This document shows, piece by piece, positions 1 through 8,474 of a stretch of 64,000 nucleotides of DNA; within the stretch, counting starts at the first letter, position 1; every line of letters starts with the position of its first letter. Source of the stretch: Stutzerimonas kunmingensis (GTDB lineage: Bacteria; Pseudomonadota; Gammaproteobacteria; Pseudomonadales; Pseudomonadaceae); NCBI RefSeq assembly GCF_021432085.1, contig NZ_CP090366.1:3348001-3412000 (forward strand). Reading direction: 5' to 3'. The notes beneath the pieces are model-generated. The model saw only the letters and a list, made by a program, of their open reading frames with translations, searched no databases and was not told the origin of the DNA. The translations under genes were made by a program, and so were the position numbers.

Positions 1-218
1 AGGAGCTGGACGGCGGCCCGGTGGCCATCCAGGCGGCGCTGGCGGTGGAGCCTGGTGAAAACATCGAGCAGCTGACGCGGCGCGTGCATTCGGCCGAGCA
101 CCAGATCTACCCGCTGGCCATGCGCTGGTTCGCCGAAGGGCGCTTGCGCCTCGCCGAACAAGGCGCGATGCTGGACGACGTCAACCTGCCGGCCTCCGGC
201 TATCAGATCAGAATCTAG
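1..218 (+). CDS. purN: PurN C-terminus, partial (phosphoribosylglycinamide formyltransferase)
   Basis: This is the 3' end of a gene that starts left of the window; the reading frame is open from base 3. The visible 71 residues contain the ELDGGPV and EHQIYPLA segments typical of the C-terminal part of PurN. PurN uses 10-formyltetrahydrofolate to formylate GAR in cytoplasmic purine synthesis. The gene ends 8 bp before the next start, so the following exported protein is probably cotranscribed with it. The catalytic Asn/His/Asp residues of PurN lie upstream and cannot be checked here. Confidence 0.9.
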   Translation, partial: ELDGGPVAIQAALAVEPGENIEQLTRRVHSAEHQIYPLAMRWFAEGRLRLAEQGAMLDDVNLPASGYQIRI

Positions 219-226
219 GAGATACC

Positions 227-937
227 ATGCGTCGCGCTTTGCTGCTCGCTCTCGCCGTGCTGACCCTGCCGGTCCAAGCCCTGGAGCTCAAGCCCTTCTC
301 CGCTAGCTACACCGCCGACTGGAAGCAGGTTCCGGTCAGTGGCACAGCTCAGCGCAGCCTCGAGCAGCTGGACGATGGCAACTGGAGGCTCGATTTCGAG
401 GCCTCCATGCTGGTCGCCAGTCTCAACGAGCGCAGCACGTTCCGCACCGAAGGCGATACCTTCCTGCCACAGACCTATCGCCTCAAGCGCAGCGGCCTGG
501 GCAAGGGCAAGCGTGTCGAGCACCGCTTCGACTGGGACAACAAGCAGGTCGAAGGCAGTGACCGGGGTGATCCGGTCAAGCTTCCGCTGCATCGCGGCTT
601 GCTGGACAAATCCACCTACCAGCTGGCGCTGCAGCAGGAAGTCGCGGCCGGCAAGCAGAGCATGAGCTATCAGGTGGTGGATGGCGACGAGATCGAAACC
701 TACGATTTCCGCGTACTGGGCGAAGACAAGGTCAGCACCAAAGCCGGCCAGGTCGATGCCATCAAGGTCGAGCGCGTGCGCGACCCAACGCAGAGCAAGC
801 GTGAAACCATCCTCTGGTTCGCCAAGGACTGGGACTACCTGCTGGTCCGCCTGCATCAGGTCGAGACGGACGGCAAGGAATACCAGATCATGCTCGAAGA
901 AGGCCGTGTCGGCGGCAAGACCGTCAAAGGCAACTGA
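227..937 (+). CDS. Exported DUF3108 family protein
   Basis: The 236-residue product opens with a Sec signal peptide (residues 1-18, MRRALLLALAVL then an Ala-rich cleavage region). The rest looks like the DUF3108 family: beta-rich, starting ELKPFSASYTADWK, with an FRTEGD-type segment near residue 70 and a C-terminal LVRLHQVETDGKEYQI segment. These are periplasmic or outer-membrane-associated proteins of unknown activity, often found next to purN in pseudomonads. The start is supported by AGGAG seven bases upstream. It follows purN by 8 bp and is probably in the same operon. Confidence 0.8.
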   Translation: MRRALLLALAVLTLPVQALELKPFSASYTADWKQVPVSGTAQRSLEQLDDGNWRLDFEASMLVASLNERSTFRTEGDTFLPQTYRLKRSGLGKGKRVEHRFDWDNKQVEGSDRGDPVKLPLHRGLLDKSTYQLALQQEVAAGKQSMSYQVVDGDEIETYDFRVLGEDKVSTKAGQVDAIKVERVRDPTQSKRETILWFAKDWDYLLVRLHQVETDGKEYQIMLEEGRVGGKTVKGN

Positions 938-991
938 GTCATCGCGGCGGGCCTTCGCGACCGCCGCCTCCCACCCGCTTCGAGTTTTCCG

Positions 992-1657
992 ATGACCTCT
1001 TCACGCCCCCTGCTGATTGCACTGCTCCTGTCCCTGGCCGGTTGCCAGTCATTCTTCGCCGAGCGCCCTCCGGCCAAGGCAGCAACCGAACGCCTGCAGG
1101 GTGAAGTTCGACAAGTCGACGGCCAGCTTCAGTTGCAGAGCTGCCAGGGGCAACGGACGTTGAAACTGCTGAGCAAGGACACCGGGTTGCAGGACGACGT
1201 GCAGGTGCTGCTGACCGATGATCAGGATGCACTGTTCGCCGACCTGCGTGGCACCCTCAGTCAGGCCGAACCGGACGGTACTGGCCAACTCGCGTTGACC
1301 CGCATCTATCGCCTGCAGCGCGAAGGCCACGGCTGTGGCGAGGAGAACTTCAAGCAGATGATCCTGCGCGCCAGCGGTCATGAACCAGGCTGGATGCTGA
1401 CCGTGACCACCCGCGGCATGCTGCTCGTTCGGCCGGGGCAATCACCGATCGCCCTGCCTTATCTGGAAGAGCAGCTTCCCGGTGGCCAGTTCAGTTTCAC
1501 CAGCGAGGCCAACCAGCAGCGCCTTGACCTGTGGGTTGCACCGCAGCGCTGTGTCGACAGTGCCAGCGGCACGGTCAGCCACCTCACTGCAGAGCTCCGT
1601 CTGGACGGCCAGACATTGCGCGGTTGCGCCTACTACGGTGGCGCACGCGACGACTGA
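992..1657 (+). CDS. Putative lipoprotein (COG3650-like)
   Basis: The 221-residue protein has a lipoprotein signal with lipobox LAGC (lipidated Cys18). The middle has a conserved-looking GHEPGWML segment and the C-terminus a second block with two cysteines (CVDSASG, GCAYYGG) that could form a disulfide. This arrangement is seen in COG3650-type predicted membrane or lipoproteins of pseudomonads. Its function is unknown. It lies 54 bp after the DUF3108 gene and 50 bp before dapC, all on the same strand. Confidence 0.7.
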   Translation: MTSSRPLLIALLLSLAGCQSFFAERPPAKAATERLQGEVRQVDGQLQLQSCQGQRTLKLLSKDTGLQDDVQVLLTDDQDALFADLRGTLSQAEPDGTGQLALTRIYRLQREGHGCGEENFKQMILRASGHEPGWMLTVTTRGMLLVRPGQSPIALPYLEEQLPGGQFSFTSEANQQRLDLWVAPQRCVDSASGTVSHLTAELRLDGQTLRGCAYYGGARDD

Positions 1658-1707
1658 TCTCACGAATGCGGGGCGTTCGCCGCGCTCATCCTGAAAGAAC
1701 TGCATCC

Positions 1708-2904
1708 ATGAACAACGCCCTGAATCTGCTGCACCCATACCCCTTCGAGAAGCTGCGTGGCCTGCTCGCTGGCGCACAGCCGCCTGCCGACAAGCGTGCC
1801 ATCGCGCTGTCGATTGGCGAGCCGAAGCATCGCTCGCCGGACTTCGTTGCCCAGGCACTGGCGGACAACCTTGATCAGCTGGCGGTCTATCCGACCACAC
1901 TCGGCATTCCGGCGCTGCGCGAAGCCATCGCGCGCTGGTGCGAGCGGCGCTTCGGCCTCGCCGCAGATGCACTGGACCCGGCGCAGCACGTGTTGCCGGT
2001 CAACGGTACGCGCGAGGCACTGTTCGCCTTCACCCAGGCCGTGGTGGATCGCTCAGCGGACGGTCTGGTGGTCAGCCCGAACCCGTTCTATCAGATCTAC
2101 GAAGGCGCAGCCCTGCTCGCCGGCGCCACGCCTCATTACCTGCCATGCCTCGAGCAGAACGGCTTCAACCCGGACTTCGATGCCGTGCCGGCGGATGTCT
2201 GGCAGCGCTGCCAGATTCTCTTCCTCTGTTCACCGGGCAACCCGACCGGTGCGCTGGTGCCGCTGGAGACGCTAAAAAAGCTGATCGCGCTGGCCGACCA
2301 GTACGACTTCGTCATTGCCGCCGACGAGTGCTACAGCGAGCTGTACTTCGACGAGGCTAGTCCACCTGCAGGGCTGCTCACCGCCTGTGCAGCACTGGGT
2401 CGCACCGATTACAAGCGCTGCGTGGTGTTCCATAGCCTGTCGAAGCGCTCGAACCTGCCGGGGCTGCGTTCGGGCTTCGTCGCCGGTGATGCCGATATCC
2501 TCAAGTCCTTCCTGCTCTACCGCACCTATCATGGCTGCGCCATGCCCGTGCAGACCCAGCTGGCGAGCATCGCTGCCTGGAACGACGAGATTCACGTGCG
2601 CGCCAACCGCGAGCTGTATCGCGCCAAGTTCGATGCCGTGCTGGAAATACTCGCGCCGGTCATGGACGTGCAACGCCCCGATGGTGGCTTTTATCTATGG
2701 CCGAAAACGCCGATGGACGATCAACAGTTCACCCGCGAGCTGTTCGCCCGCGAGCATGTCACCGTGGTGCCGGGTTCCTACCTGTCGCGCGAAGTGGACG
2801 GCATGTCCCCAGGCGTCGGCCGCGTGCGTATGGCACTGGTTGCGCCGCTGGCCGAATGCATCGAGGCGGCGCAACGCATTCGCCACTTCATTGAAACGTT
2901 CTGA
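1708..2904 (+). CDS. dapC: Succinyldiaminopimelate transaminase DapC
   Basis: The 398-residue product is a fold-type I PLP aminotransferase. Visible marks are ALSIGEPKH near the N-terminus, CSPGNPTG, and the PLP-lysine region HSLSKRSNLPGLRSGF. It converts N-succinyl-2-amino-6-ketopimelate and glutamate to N-succinyl-LL-diaminopimelate in lysine and peptidoglycan-precursor synthesis. The start at 1708 (MNNALNLLHPYPF) matches the usual family N-terminus; the frame stays open further upstream but that part overlaps the previous gene. dapD, the preceding pathway step, lies about 1.5 kb downstream. A strong hairpin follows the stop. Confidence 0.93.
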   Translation: MNNALNLLHPYPFEKLRGLLAGAQPPADKRAIALSIGEPKHRSPDFVAQALADNLDQLAVYPTTLGIPALREAIARWCERRFGLAADALDPAQHVLPVNGTREALFAFTQAVVDRSADGLVVSPNPFYQIYEGAALLAGATPHYLPCLEQNGFNPDFDAVPADVWQRCQILFLCSPGNPTGALVPLETLKKLIALADQYDFVIAADECYSELYFDEASPPAGLLTACAALGRTDYKRCVVFHSLSKRSNLPGLRSGFVAGDADILKSFLLYRTYHGCAMPVQTQLASIAAWNDEIHVRANRELYRAKFDAVLEILAPVMDVQRPDGGFYLWPKTPMDDQQFTRELFAREHVTVVPGSYLSREVDGMSPGVGRVRMALVAPLAECIEAAQRIRHFIETF

Positions 2905-2911
2905 CAACGCA

Positions 2912-2935
2912 CCGGGCGGTCCGGCCGCCCGGTTG
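2912..2935. terminator. Hairpin between convergent dapC and the small acidic-protein gene
   Basis: CCGGGCGG and CCGCCCGG form a perfect 8-bp stem with loop TCCGG, and the outer bases ACAAC/GTTGT extend the pairing. It lies between dapC and the minus-strand gene ending at 2945, so it probably ends transcription from both sides. The run of U residues is short. Confidence 0.6.
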
Positions 2936-2944
2936 TCCGAGGCT

Positions 2945-3106
2945 TCAAGCCACGCCTGGCGGGATCATGTCCTTGCCGTAATCGCGCAGCTTTTCCAGAT
3001 TTTCCGGTTTCATGTGTTCTGGAATATCTGCCCGCGGATGCTCCTCATGCCGGTTGGAATCCACTGGCTCAGGCGCATGCTCAGTATGCTCGTCGTGATC
3101 ATTCAT
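2945..3106 (-). CDS. Small acidic hydrophilic protein (53 aa)
   Basis: This short minus-strand frame encodes 53 residues starting MNDHDEHTEHAPEPV and ending MIPPGVA. It is preceded by a strong Shine-Dalgarno AGGAGG five bases before the ATG, which is the main reason to call it real. The product is very rich in Asp, Glu and His in the first half and has no signal peptide or membrane segment. It lies 14 bp downstream of the 81-residue gene on the same strand, so the two are probably cotranscribed. I do not recognise a family; the His/acid-rich N-terminus could bind metal, which is speculation. Confidence 0.65.
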   Translation of the reverse strand: MNDHDEHTEHAPEPVDSNRHEEHPRADIPEHMKPENLEKLRDYGKDMIPPGVA

Positions 3107-3120
3107 ACAACGCCTCCTGT

Positions 3121-3366
3121 TCAGATGGCGTGTTCTTCCCAGATCAGCTCGCCTTCGTCGCTGACCTCTATAACTTTAGTCAAAGCTGCCTCGGCAATCG
3201 CGTCGGCTTCGGAGGCCAGGTCGTAGCGACGGCCATCTGCGATCTTGAATACGTGTACATGCTCGTCGCTGTCGCGCCGTTTGATGGCGATAACCGCTTC
3301 GAACGCATCCTCGGCAGGCACCGCCGAAGAAATCGCTTCGAAATTCTCGAAATGCTTGCGTGCCAT
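3121..3366 (-). CDS. Conserved hypothetical protein (81 aa)
   Basis: The 81-residue product begins MARKHFENFEAISSAVPAED and is acidic. It contains a paired-strand-like stretch (AVIAIKRRDSDEHVHVFKI) and a DLASEADAIAEAALTKVIEV segment, which suggests a small alpha/beta domain. No catalytic or binding motif is visible and I do not recognise a named family. It is followed at once by the 53-residue gene on the same strand. Upstream the region is divergent to the thioredoxin-like gene. Confidence 0.65.
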   Translation of the reverse strand: MARKHFENFEAISSAVPAEDAFEAVIAIKRRDSDEHVHVFKIADGRRYDLASEADAIAEAALTKVIEVSDEGELIWEEHAI

Positions 3367-3493
3367 TACTCGTCACCTCACCGTTGCGATTGTCATCAAT
3401 GGACAACACCATCGGTGTAAAAGGTCGAGAGCCCTCGCCGAACGACGGCCCGGCGGCAAGTTCGAACGTTGGAAGGCACACGGAGAACCTGCC

Positions 3494-3823
3494 ATGAACA
3501 TGACTGAACACTACGTACAAAACGAGCCCAGCCGTACAGAGGTCGACGCCATGCAGAGGCCGCTGCTGCTGGAGTTCGGCACCGCCTGGTGCGGCCACTG
3601 CCGAGCAGCTCAGCCACTACTGGCAAAGGCCCTGGCTGAGCGCAGCGGCATTTGTCATCTGAAGATCGAGGACGGCCCGGGCCGCCCGCTGGGACGCTCG
3701 TTTCGGGTCAAGCTCTGGCCGACCCTGATCCTGCTGGAGAATGGCCAGGAACTCGCGCGCGTCGTGCGCCCGCTGAACGAGCAGGCGATCGAGCAGGCGC
3801 TAGGCGAGACGGGAAAGGGATGA
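3494..3823 (+). CDS. Thioredoxin-family protein
   Basis: The 109-residue protein has a thioredoxin fold with active site WCGHC (Cys33 and Cys36) after LLLEFGTA and a cis-proline region KLWPTLILLENG. There is no signal peptide, so it should act in the cytoplasm in thiol-disulfide exchange. The CGHC centre differs from the CGPC of canonical TrxA and resembles PDI-type and accessory thioredoxins. The start at 3494 has GGAGAACCT upstream; the frame extends further 5' but into sequence without a ribosome site. It is transcribed divergently from the 81-residue gene. Confidence 0.82.
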   Translation: MNMTEHYVQNEPSRTEVDAMQRPLLLEFGTAWCGHCRAAQPLLAKALAERSGICHLKIEDGPGRPLGRSFRVKLWPTLILLENGQELARVVRPLNEQAIEQALGETGKG

Positions 3824-3951
3824 GAGAGACAGTTCGCGAGCCATCTGCCGCGCCGCGCTCTTCGAGGCGAGAAGGCATGCTCGCCTCCATAGCCCGGCGA
3901 GGCGTGGCATAATCCGCCGTCCAGTTTTGCAGGAGCCTTGGAGAGTCGTTT

Positions 3952-4323
3952 ATGTCCGAATCAGATCAGCGGTTGTGCCTATACGGAATCAAAGCCTGCG
4001 ACACGATGAAAAAGGCCCGTACCTGGCTCGACGAACACGGACTGGACTACGACTTCCACGACTACAAGAGCGTCGGCATCGACCGCGCCCACCTGGAAGC
4101 CTGGTGCAATGAACACGGCTGGCAGACCGTTCTCAACCGTGCAGGCACCACCTTCCGCAAGCTGGAAGACGCTGCAAAGGCCGATCTTGACCAGGCCCGG
4201 GCCATCGAGCTGATGTTGGCCCAACCGTCGATGATCAAACGCCCTGTACTCGACTTGCGCGGTAAGACCCTGATTGGCTTCAAGCCCGATCTTTACGCTG
4301 CCGAAGTGGCAGCGCCGAACTGA
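3952..4323 (+). CDS. ArsC/Spx-family thioredoxin-fold protein (YffB-like)
   Basis: The 123-residue protein begins with a beta-strand LCLYGIKACDTMKKA, the single-cysteine CDTMKKA signature (Cys16) of the YffB branch of the ArsC family. It continues with the YDFHDYKS segment and ends with the IKRPVLDLRGKTLIGFK block. Family members resemble arsenate reductases, but YffB-type proteins are suspected glutathione-linked thiol reductases, so true arsenate reduction should not be assumed. It sits 42 bp before dapD, an arrangement I recall from pseudomonads and other gammaproteobacteria. Confidence 0.85.
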   Translation: MSESDQRLCLYGIKACDTMKKARTWLDEHGLDYDFHDYKSVGIDRAHLEAWCNEHGWQTVLNRAGTTFRKLEDAAKADLDQARAIELMLAQPSMIKRPVLDLRGKTLIGFKPDLYAAEVAAPN

Positions 4324-4365
4324 TAGCCGCCCAACAGACGGCGCGGCCGACAAAAAGGAAATTCT

Positions 4366-5400
4366 ATGTCCGCAACCCTATTTAGCCTCGCCTTTGGCGT
4401 TGGCACCCAGAACCGCCAAGGCGACTGGCTGGAAGTCTTCTACGCACAACCGCTGCTGCAACCTGCCGGCGAGCTGGTAGCTGCCGTCGCCCCGCTGCTC
4501 GGCTATGCCGGCGGCAATCAGGCAATCAGCATCACCACTACCCAGGCTGCACAGCTGGCCGATGCCCTGAAGCCGCTCGACGCTACCCAGTACGCGCTGC
4601 TGACCCGCCTGGCCGAAAGCCAGCGCCCACTGGTCGCCACTCTGCTCGCCGAAGACGCGCCGCTTACCTCGACCCCCGAGGCCTACCTCAAGCTGCACCT
4701 GCTTTCGCACCGGCTGGCCAAGCCGCATGGTCTGAACCTGACCGGCATCTTCCCGCTGCTGCCCAACGTTGCCTGGACCAACCAGGGCGCGGTGGACCTG
4801 AGCGAACTGGCCGAGCGCCAGCTGGAAGCACGCCTGAAGGGCGATCTGCTGGAAGTCTTCTCGGTGGACAAGTTCCCGAAGATGACCGATTACGTGGTCC
4901 CTGCCGGCGTGCGTATCGCCGACAGCGCGCGCATTCGCCTCGGTGCCTATGTGGGTGAAGGCACAACCGTGATGCACGAAGGCTTCATCAACTTCAACGC
5001 CGGTACCGCCGGCCCGGGCATGATCGAAGGCCGCGTCTCCGCTGGCGTGTTCGTCGGCAAGGGTTCGGACCTCGGCGGCGGCTGCTCGACCATGGGCACC
5101 CTGTCCGGTGGCGGCAACATTGTCATCTCCGTCGGCGAAGGCTGCCTGATCGGCGCGAATGCCGGCATCGGCATCCCGCTGGGCGACCGCAACACCGTGG
5201 AGTCGGGCCTGTACATCACCGCCGGCACCAAGGTCAGCCTGCTCGACGACGGCGATAAACTGGTCAAAGTGGTCAAGGCGCGCGAGCTGGCCGGTCAGAG
5301 CGACCTGCTGTTCCGTCGCAACTCGCAGACCGGCGCGGTCGAGTGCAAGACCCACAAGTCGGCCATCGAGCTGAACGAGGCGCTGCACGCGCATAACTGA
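4366..5400 (+). CDS. dapD: 2,3,4,5-tetrahydropyridine-2,6-dicarboxylate N-succinyltransferase
   Basis: The 344-residue product is the longer DapD type found in pseudomonads and actinobacteria. The C-terminal half is a left-handed beta-helix of hexapeptide-like repeats, running from RIADSARIRLGAYVGEG through GAGIGIPLGD-type turns. It transfers succinate from succinyl-CoA to tetrahydrodipicolinate in the diaminopimelate/lysine pathway, one step before DapC. AAAGGA precedes the ATG. It lies downstream of the YffB-like gene and is followed by the csdA-csdE pair. Confidence 0.93.
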   Translation: MSATLFSLAFGVGTQNRQGDWLEVFYAQPLLQPAGELVAAVAPLLGYAGGNQAISITTTQAAQLADALKPLDATQYALLTRLAESQRPLVATLLAEDAPLTSTPEAYLKLHLLSHRLAKPHGLNLTGIFPLLPNVAWTNQGAVDLSELAERQLEARLKGDLLEVFSVDKFPKMTDYVVPAGVRIADSARIRLGAYVGEGTTVMHEGFINFNAGTAGPGMIEGRVSAGVFVGKGSDLGGGCSTMGTLSGGGNIVISVGEGCLIGANAGIGIPLGDRNTVESGLYITAGTKVSLLDDGDKLVKVVKARELAGQSDLLFRRNSQTGAVECKTHKSAIELNEALHAHN

Positions 5401-5474
5401 GCAGGAGCAGCGGCAAGCTGCGAGCCATGAGCGCCTGCCTTGCCGCATCCCCTGCAGCTGGAGGTTTGCCGCTT

Positions 5475-6680
5475 ATGGCCCTGTTTTCTCCCTGGCGCGC
5501 CGACTTCCCTGCTCTGGCGATACTCGAAGCGCAAGGCCAGACCTATCTCGACAGCGCCGCCACGGCACAGAAGCCGCAGGCACTGATCGATGCTCTCAGC
5601 GGCTACTACACCTGCGGCGCCGCCAATGTGCACCGCGCCCAGCACCAGCCCGCCGAACGCGCGACTCGCGCTTACGAAGACTCCCGCATCAAGGTGGCGA
5701 AATGGCTGAACGCGGCTTCGCCCACTGAAATCCTCTTCACCCGCGGCGCGACGGAAGCGCTGAATCTGCTCGCCTATGGACTGGAACATCTGATCGGAGC
5801 CGGTGACGAGATCGTCATCAGCGCCCTCGAACATCACGCCAACCTGCTGCCCTGGCAACAGCTGGCCAAACGGCGCAACGCCAGACTGCAGGTGCTACCG
5901 ATCGATACCGCCGGGCGCATCGACCTGGCCGCAGCTGCCGCGCTGGTCGGGCCGCGTACCCGACTGCTGGCGGTGAGTCAGCTGTCCAACGTGCTGGGTG
6001 GCTGGCAACCGCTGGACGACCTGCTGCACCTGGCCAAGACCCAAGGTGCGCTGACCATCGTCGACGGCGCGCAGGGCGTGGTGCACGGCCGTCACGACAT
6101 GACCACGCTGGGTTGCGATTTCTACGTGCTCTCCAGCCATAAGCTCTACGGGCCGGATGGCGTCGGCGTACTGTACGGCCGCGGCGAATCGCTGCTGCAG
6201 CTGCGTCACTGGCAGTTCGGCGGCGAGATGGTGCGCATCGCCGATTATCAACACGCCGAGTTCCATGCGGCGCCCCTGGGCTTCGAGGCCGGCACGCCGC
6301 CGATCTCCGGCGTCATCGGTCTCGGCGCCACGCTGAACTATCTGGCTGGACTCGACGTTGCCGCGGTCGAGCGTCACGAGCGGGCATTGCACGACCAGCT
6401 GCTCGCCGGGCTTGCCGCACGCAACGGCGTTCGCCTGCTCGGCTCGCCGCAGGTTGCGCTGGCCAGCTTCGTTGTCGAAGGCGTGCATCATTCCGACCTG
6501 GGGCATCTGCTCACCGAACAGGGCATCGCGGTACGCAGCGGCAATCACTGCGCCATGCCGCTGATGAAACACCTTGGTCTGGATGGCGCGACACGCGTCT
6601 CGCTCGGGCTGTACAACGACAGTGCCGACCTCGAGCGCTTCTTTAGCGCCCTCGATCAGGCCCTGGAGTTACTGCGATGA
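5475..6680 (+). CDS. csdA: Cysteine desulfurase CsdA (SufS family)
   Basis: The 401-residue PLP enzyme shows the family marks LDSAATAQKPQ, FTRGATEALN, the PLP-lysine motif SSHKLYGPDG and the mobile-loop cysteine in RSGNHCAMPL (Cys359). It removes sulfur from cysteine, leaving a persulfide for transfer to a SufE-type partner. The start at 5475 has GGAGG upstream and gives the usual ALFSPWRADFP N-terminus. The next gene is a SufE-like acceptor overlapping by 4 bp, which supports a CsdA-CsdE pair rather than the housekeeping IscS. Confidence 0.9.
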   Translation: MALFSPWRADFPALAILEAQGQTYLDSAATAQKPQALIDALSGYYTCGAANVHRAQHQPAERATRAYEDSRIKVAKWLNAASPTEILFTRGATEALNLLAYGLEHLIGAGDEIVISALEHHANLLPWQQLAKRRNARLQVLPIDTAGRIDLAAAAALVGPRTRLLAVSQLSNVLGGWQPLDDLLHLAKTQGALTIVDGAQGVVHGRHDMTTLGCDFYVLSSHKLYGPDGVGVLYGRGESLLQLRHWQFGGEMVRIADYQHAEFHAAPLGFEAGTPPISGVIGLGATLNYLAGLDVAAVERHERALHDQLLAGLAARNGVRLLGSPQVALASFVVEGVHHSDLGHLLTEQGIAVRSGNHCAMPLMKHLGLDGATRVSLGLYNDSADLERFFSALDQALELLR

Positions 6681-7084
6681 GCGACTTGCCGCAAGCCGCT
6701 GGCGAAGCGCTGGAGGCATTCAGCCAGGCGCCCGGCTGGGAGCAGCGCGCACGTTTGCTGATGCAATGGGGTGAGCGGCTGGCACCGTTGGATGAAGATG
6801 AACGCAGCGAAACGAATCAGGTATCGGGCTGCGAAAGTCGCGTGTGGCTGGTCGGCGAACGACAGGACGGCTGCTGGCATTTTCGCGCCGCCAGTGATGC
6901 CCGGCTCATCCGCGGCCTGCTGGCGGTACTGCTGGCAAGAGTCAACGGCCTGGAAGCTGCCGATCTGGCCGAAGTGGACATGGCCGACTGGTTCGCCCGT
7001 CTTGGCCTTTCGCGGCAATTGTCGCCTTCGCGCAGCAATGGCATGAATGCCGTGCTGCAGCGAATGTGTGAGCTGACCGGCTGA
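6677..7084 (+). CDS. csdE: SufE-family sulfur acceptor CsdE
   Basis: The 135-residue protein has the SufE-fold pattern: an N-terminal helical part, then the acceptor cysteine in VSGCESRVWL (Cys52) and a C-terminal LGLSRQLSPSRSNGM segment. It accepts persulfide sulfur from CsdA and passes it on, for example to tRNA-modifying or iron-sulfur assembly partners. The ATGA overlap with csdA indicates translational coupling. Confidence 0.9.
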   Translation: MSDLPQAAGEALEAFSQAPGWEQRARLLMQWGERLAPLDEDERSETNQVSGCESRVWLVGERQDGCWHFRAASDARLIRGLLAVLLARVNGLEAADLAEVDMADWFARLGLSRQLSPSRSNGMNAVLQRMCELTG

Positions 7085-7099
7085 CCCGGCCAGGGCGAA

Positions 7100-8221
7100 T
7101 CAGCGCTTGCGCAGGATCACGCTGCCGATCGAGTAGCCCGCACCGAACGAGCTGAGCACACCGAGGCTGCCGCTGGGCAGGTCGTCCTGGTGCTTGTGGA
7201 AGGCGATCACCGAGCCGGCCGAACTGGTATTGGCGTAGGTATCGAGGATCACCGGCGCCTCTTTCTCGGTGGCGTCGCGGCCCAGCAGGCGGCGCACGAT
7301 CAGGTGGTTCATGTTCAGGTTGGCCTGATGCAGCCAGAAACGCTTCACCGATTCCACAACGATGTCGTTCTCAGCCAGGTGCTCACCGATCAGCTCCGCC
7401 ACCATCGGGCAGACTTCCTTGAACACCTTGCGACCTTCCTGGATGAACAGCTTGTCCGGATCGTTCATGTGTTCTTCGGCAGCACGGTTGAGAAAGCCGA
7501 AGTTGTTGCGGATGTTGTTGGAAAACTCGGTCACCAGCTTGGTACTGATGACGTCCCACTGCTGCGCCGAGGTCGCCAGATCTTCGCGCTCGATGATTAC
7601 CGCGGTGCAGGCGTCGCCGAAGATGAAATGGCTGTCGCGGTCGCGGAAGTTCATATGCCCGGTACAGATCTCGGGGTTGACCATCAGGATCGCGCGCGCC
7701 TGGCCCAGCTTGATGCTGTTGACCGCGTTCTGGATGCCGAACGTGGCCGACGAGCACGCCACGTTCATGTCGAAGCCGAAACCCTTGATCCCCAGTGCCG
7801 CCTGCACTTCGATGGCGACTGCCGGATAGGCGCGCTGCAGGTTGGAGCAGGCAACGATCACGCCGTCGATGTCCGCAGCGGTCTTGCCGGCGCGGGCCAG
7901 CGCTTCTTCGGCTGCCTTGACCGACATCTCGCAGAGAATCGACCACTCGTCATTGCTGCGCTCGGGAATGCGCGGAACCATGCGCTCGGGATCGAGGATG
8001 CCGGCCTTGTCGGTAACGTAGCGGCTCTTGATGCCGGAAGCCTTTTCGATGAAGGCGGAGCTGGACTCGGGCAGCGGCTGGATCTCGCCGGCCTCGATGG
8101 CAGCGGCATTCTCGCTGTTGAAGCGATGAACGTAGGTGTTGAAGGACTCCACTAGCTCATCGTTGGAAATGCTGTTGGCAGGGGTATAAAGGCCGGTACC
8201 GCTGATGACGACGTTATACAC
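7100..8221 (-). CDS. 3-oxoacyl-ACP synthase III (FabH-like)
   Basis: The 373-residue thiolase-fold enzyme has the FabH Cys-His-Asn triad: Cys in VACSSATFG, His in LHQANLNM and Asn in ANTSSAGS. It condenses an acyl-CoA with malonyl-ACP in fatty acid synthesis. The length and the MYNVVISGTGLYTP start resemble the alternative FabH of Pseudomonas (PA3286-like), reported to use medium-chain acyl-CoA; that specificity is inferred. I chose the GTG at 8221 because GAGAGGAAC lies just upstream and it gives the family N-terminus. The upstream extension to 8329 looks like untranslated leader. Confidence 0.87.
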   Translation of the reverse strand: MYNVVISGTGLYTPANSISNDELVESFNTYVHRFNSENAAAIEAGEIQPLPESSSAFIEKASGIKSRYVTDKAGILDPERMVPRIPERSNDEWSILCEMSVKAAEEALARAGKTAADIDGVIVACSNLQRAYPAVAIEVQAALGIKGFGFDMNVACSSATFGIQNAVNSIKLGQARAILMVNPEICTGHMNFRDRDSHFIFGDACTAVIIEREDLATSAQQWDVISTKLVTEFSNNIRNNFGFLNRAAEEHMNDPDKLFIQEGRKVFKEVCPMVAELIGEHLAENDIVVESVKRFWLHQANLNMNHLIVRRLLGRDATEKEAPVILDTYANTSSAGSVIAFHKHQDDLPSGSLGVLSSFGAGYSIGSVILRKR

Positions 8222-8421
8222 GGTCGTTCCTCTCGAATGGCTTGGATCGTTTTCTGACGTTGGGACGGCAGCAACAGGACTCGGCCAGTCACGATCATTC
8301 CAGCGCCTCTTATGGCGGCTATTGTGCATGAAAATCTGAAAGAATCCGTAACATTGCGCTTATAACGGGTAGGTAATTAAGTCTTTTGTCACATCCGAAT
8401 GTGACCGCTCAGTCCGAAAAT

Positions 8422-8449
8422 GAAGAGAGCGCCGAATGGCGCCCTCTTC
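8422..8449 (-). terminator. Rho-independent terminator of tsdBA
   Basis: A 12-base stem with one mismatch (GAAGAGAGCGCC against GGCGCCCTCTTC) and loop GAAT lies 26 bp past the tsdA stop. Read in the minus direction it is followed by ATTTTC, a short T-rich tail. It separates tsdBA from the promoter region of the FabH-like gene. Confidence 0.75.
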
Positions 8450-8474
8450 TGTCCTCAATGATGTACTTAAGTCC

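Noticed and set aside
3952-4323. True arsenate reductase
   Set aside because: It belongs to the YffB-like branch by its CDTMKKA motif, and no arsenic-resistance genes are adjacent.
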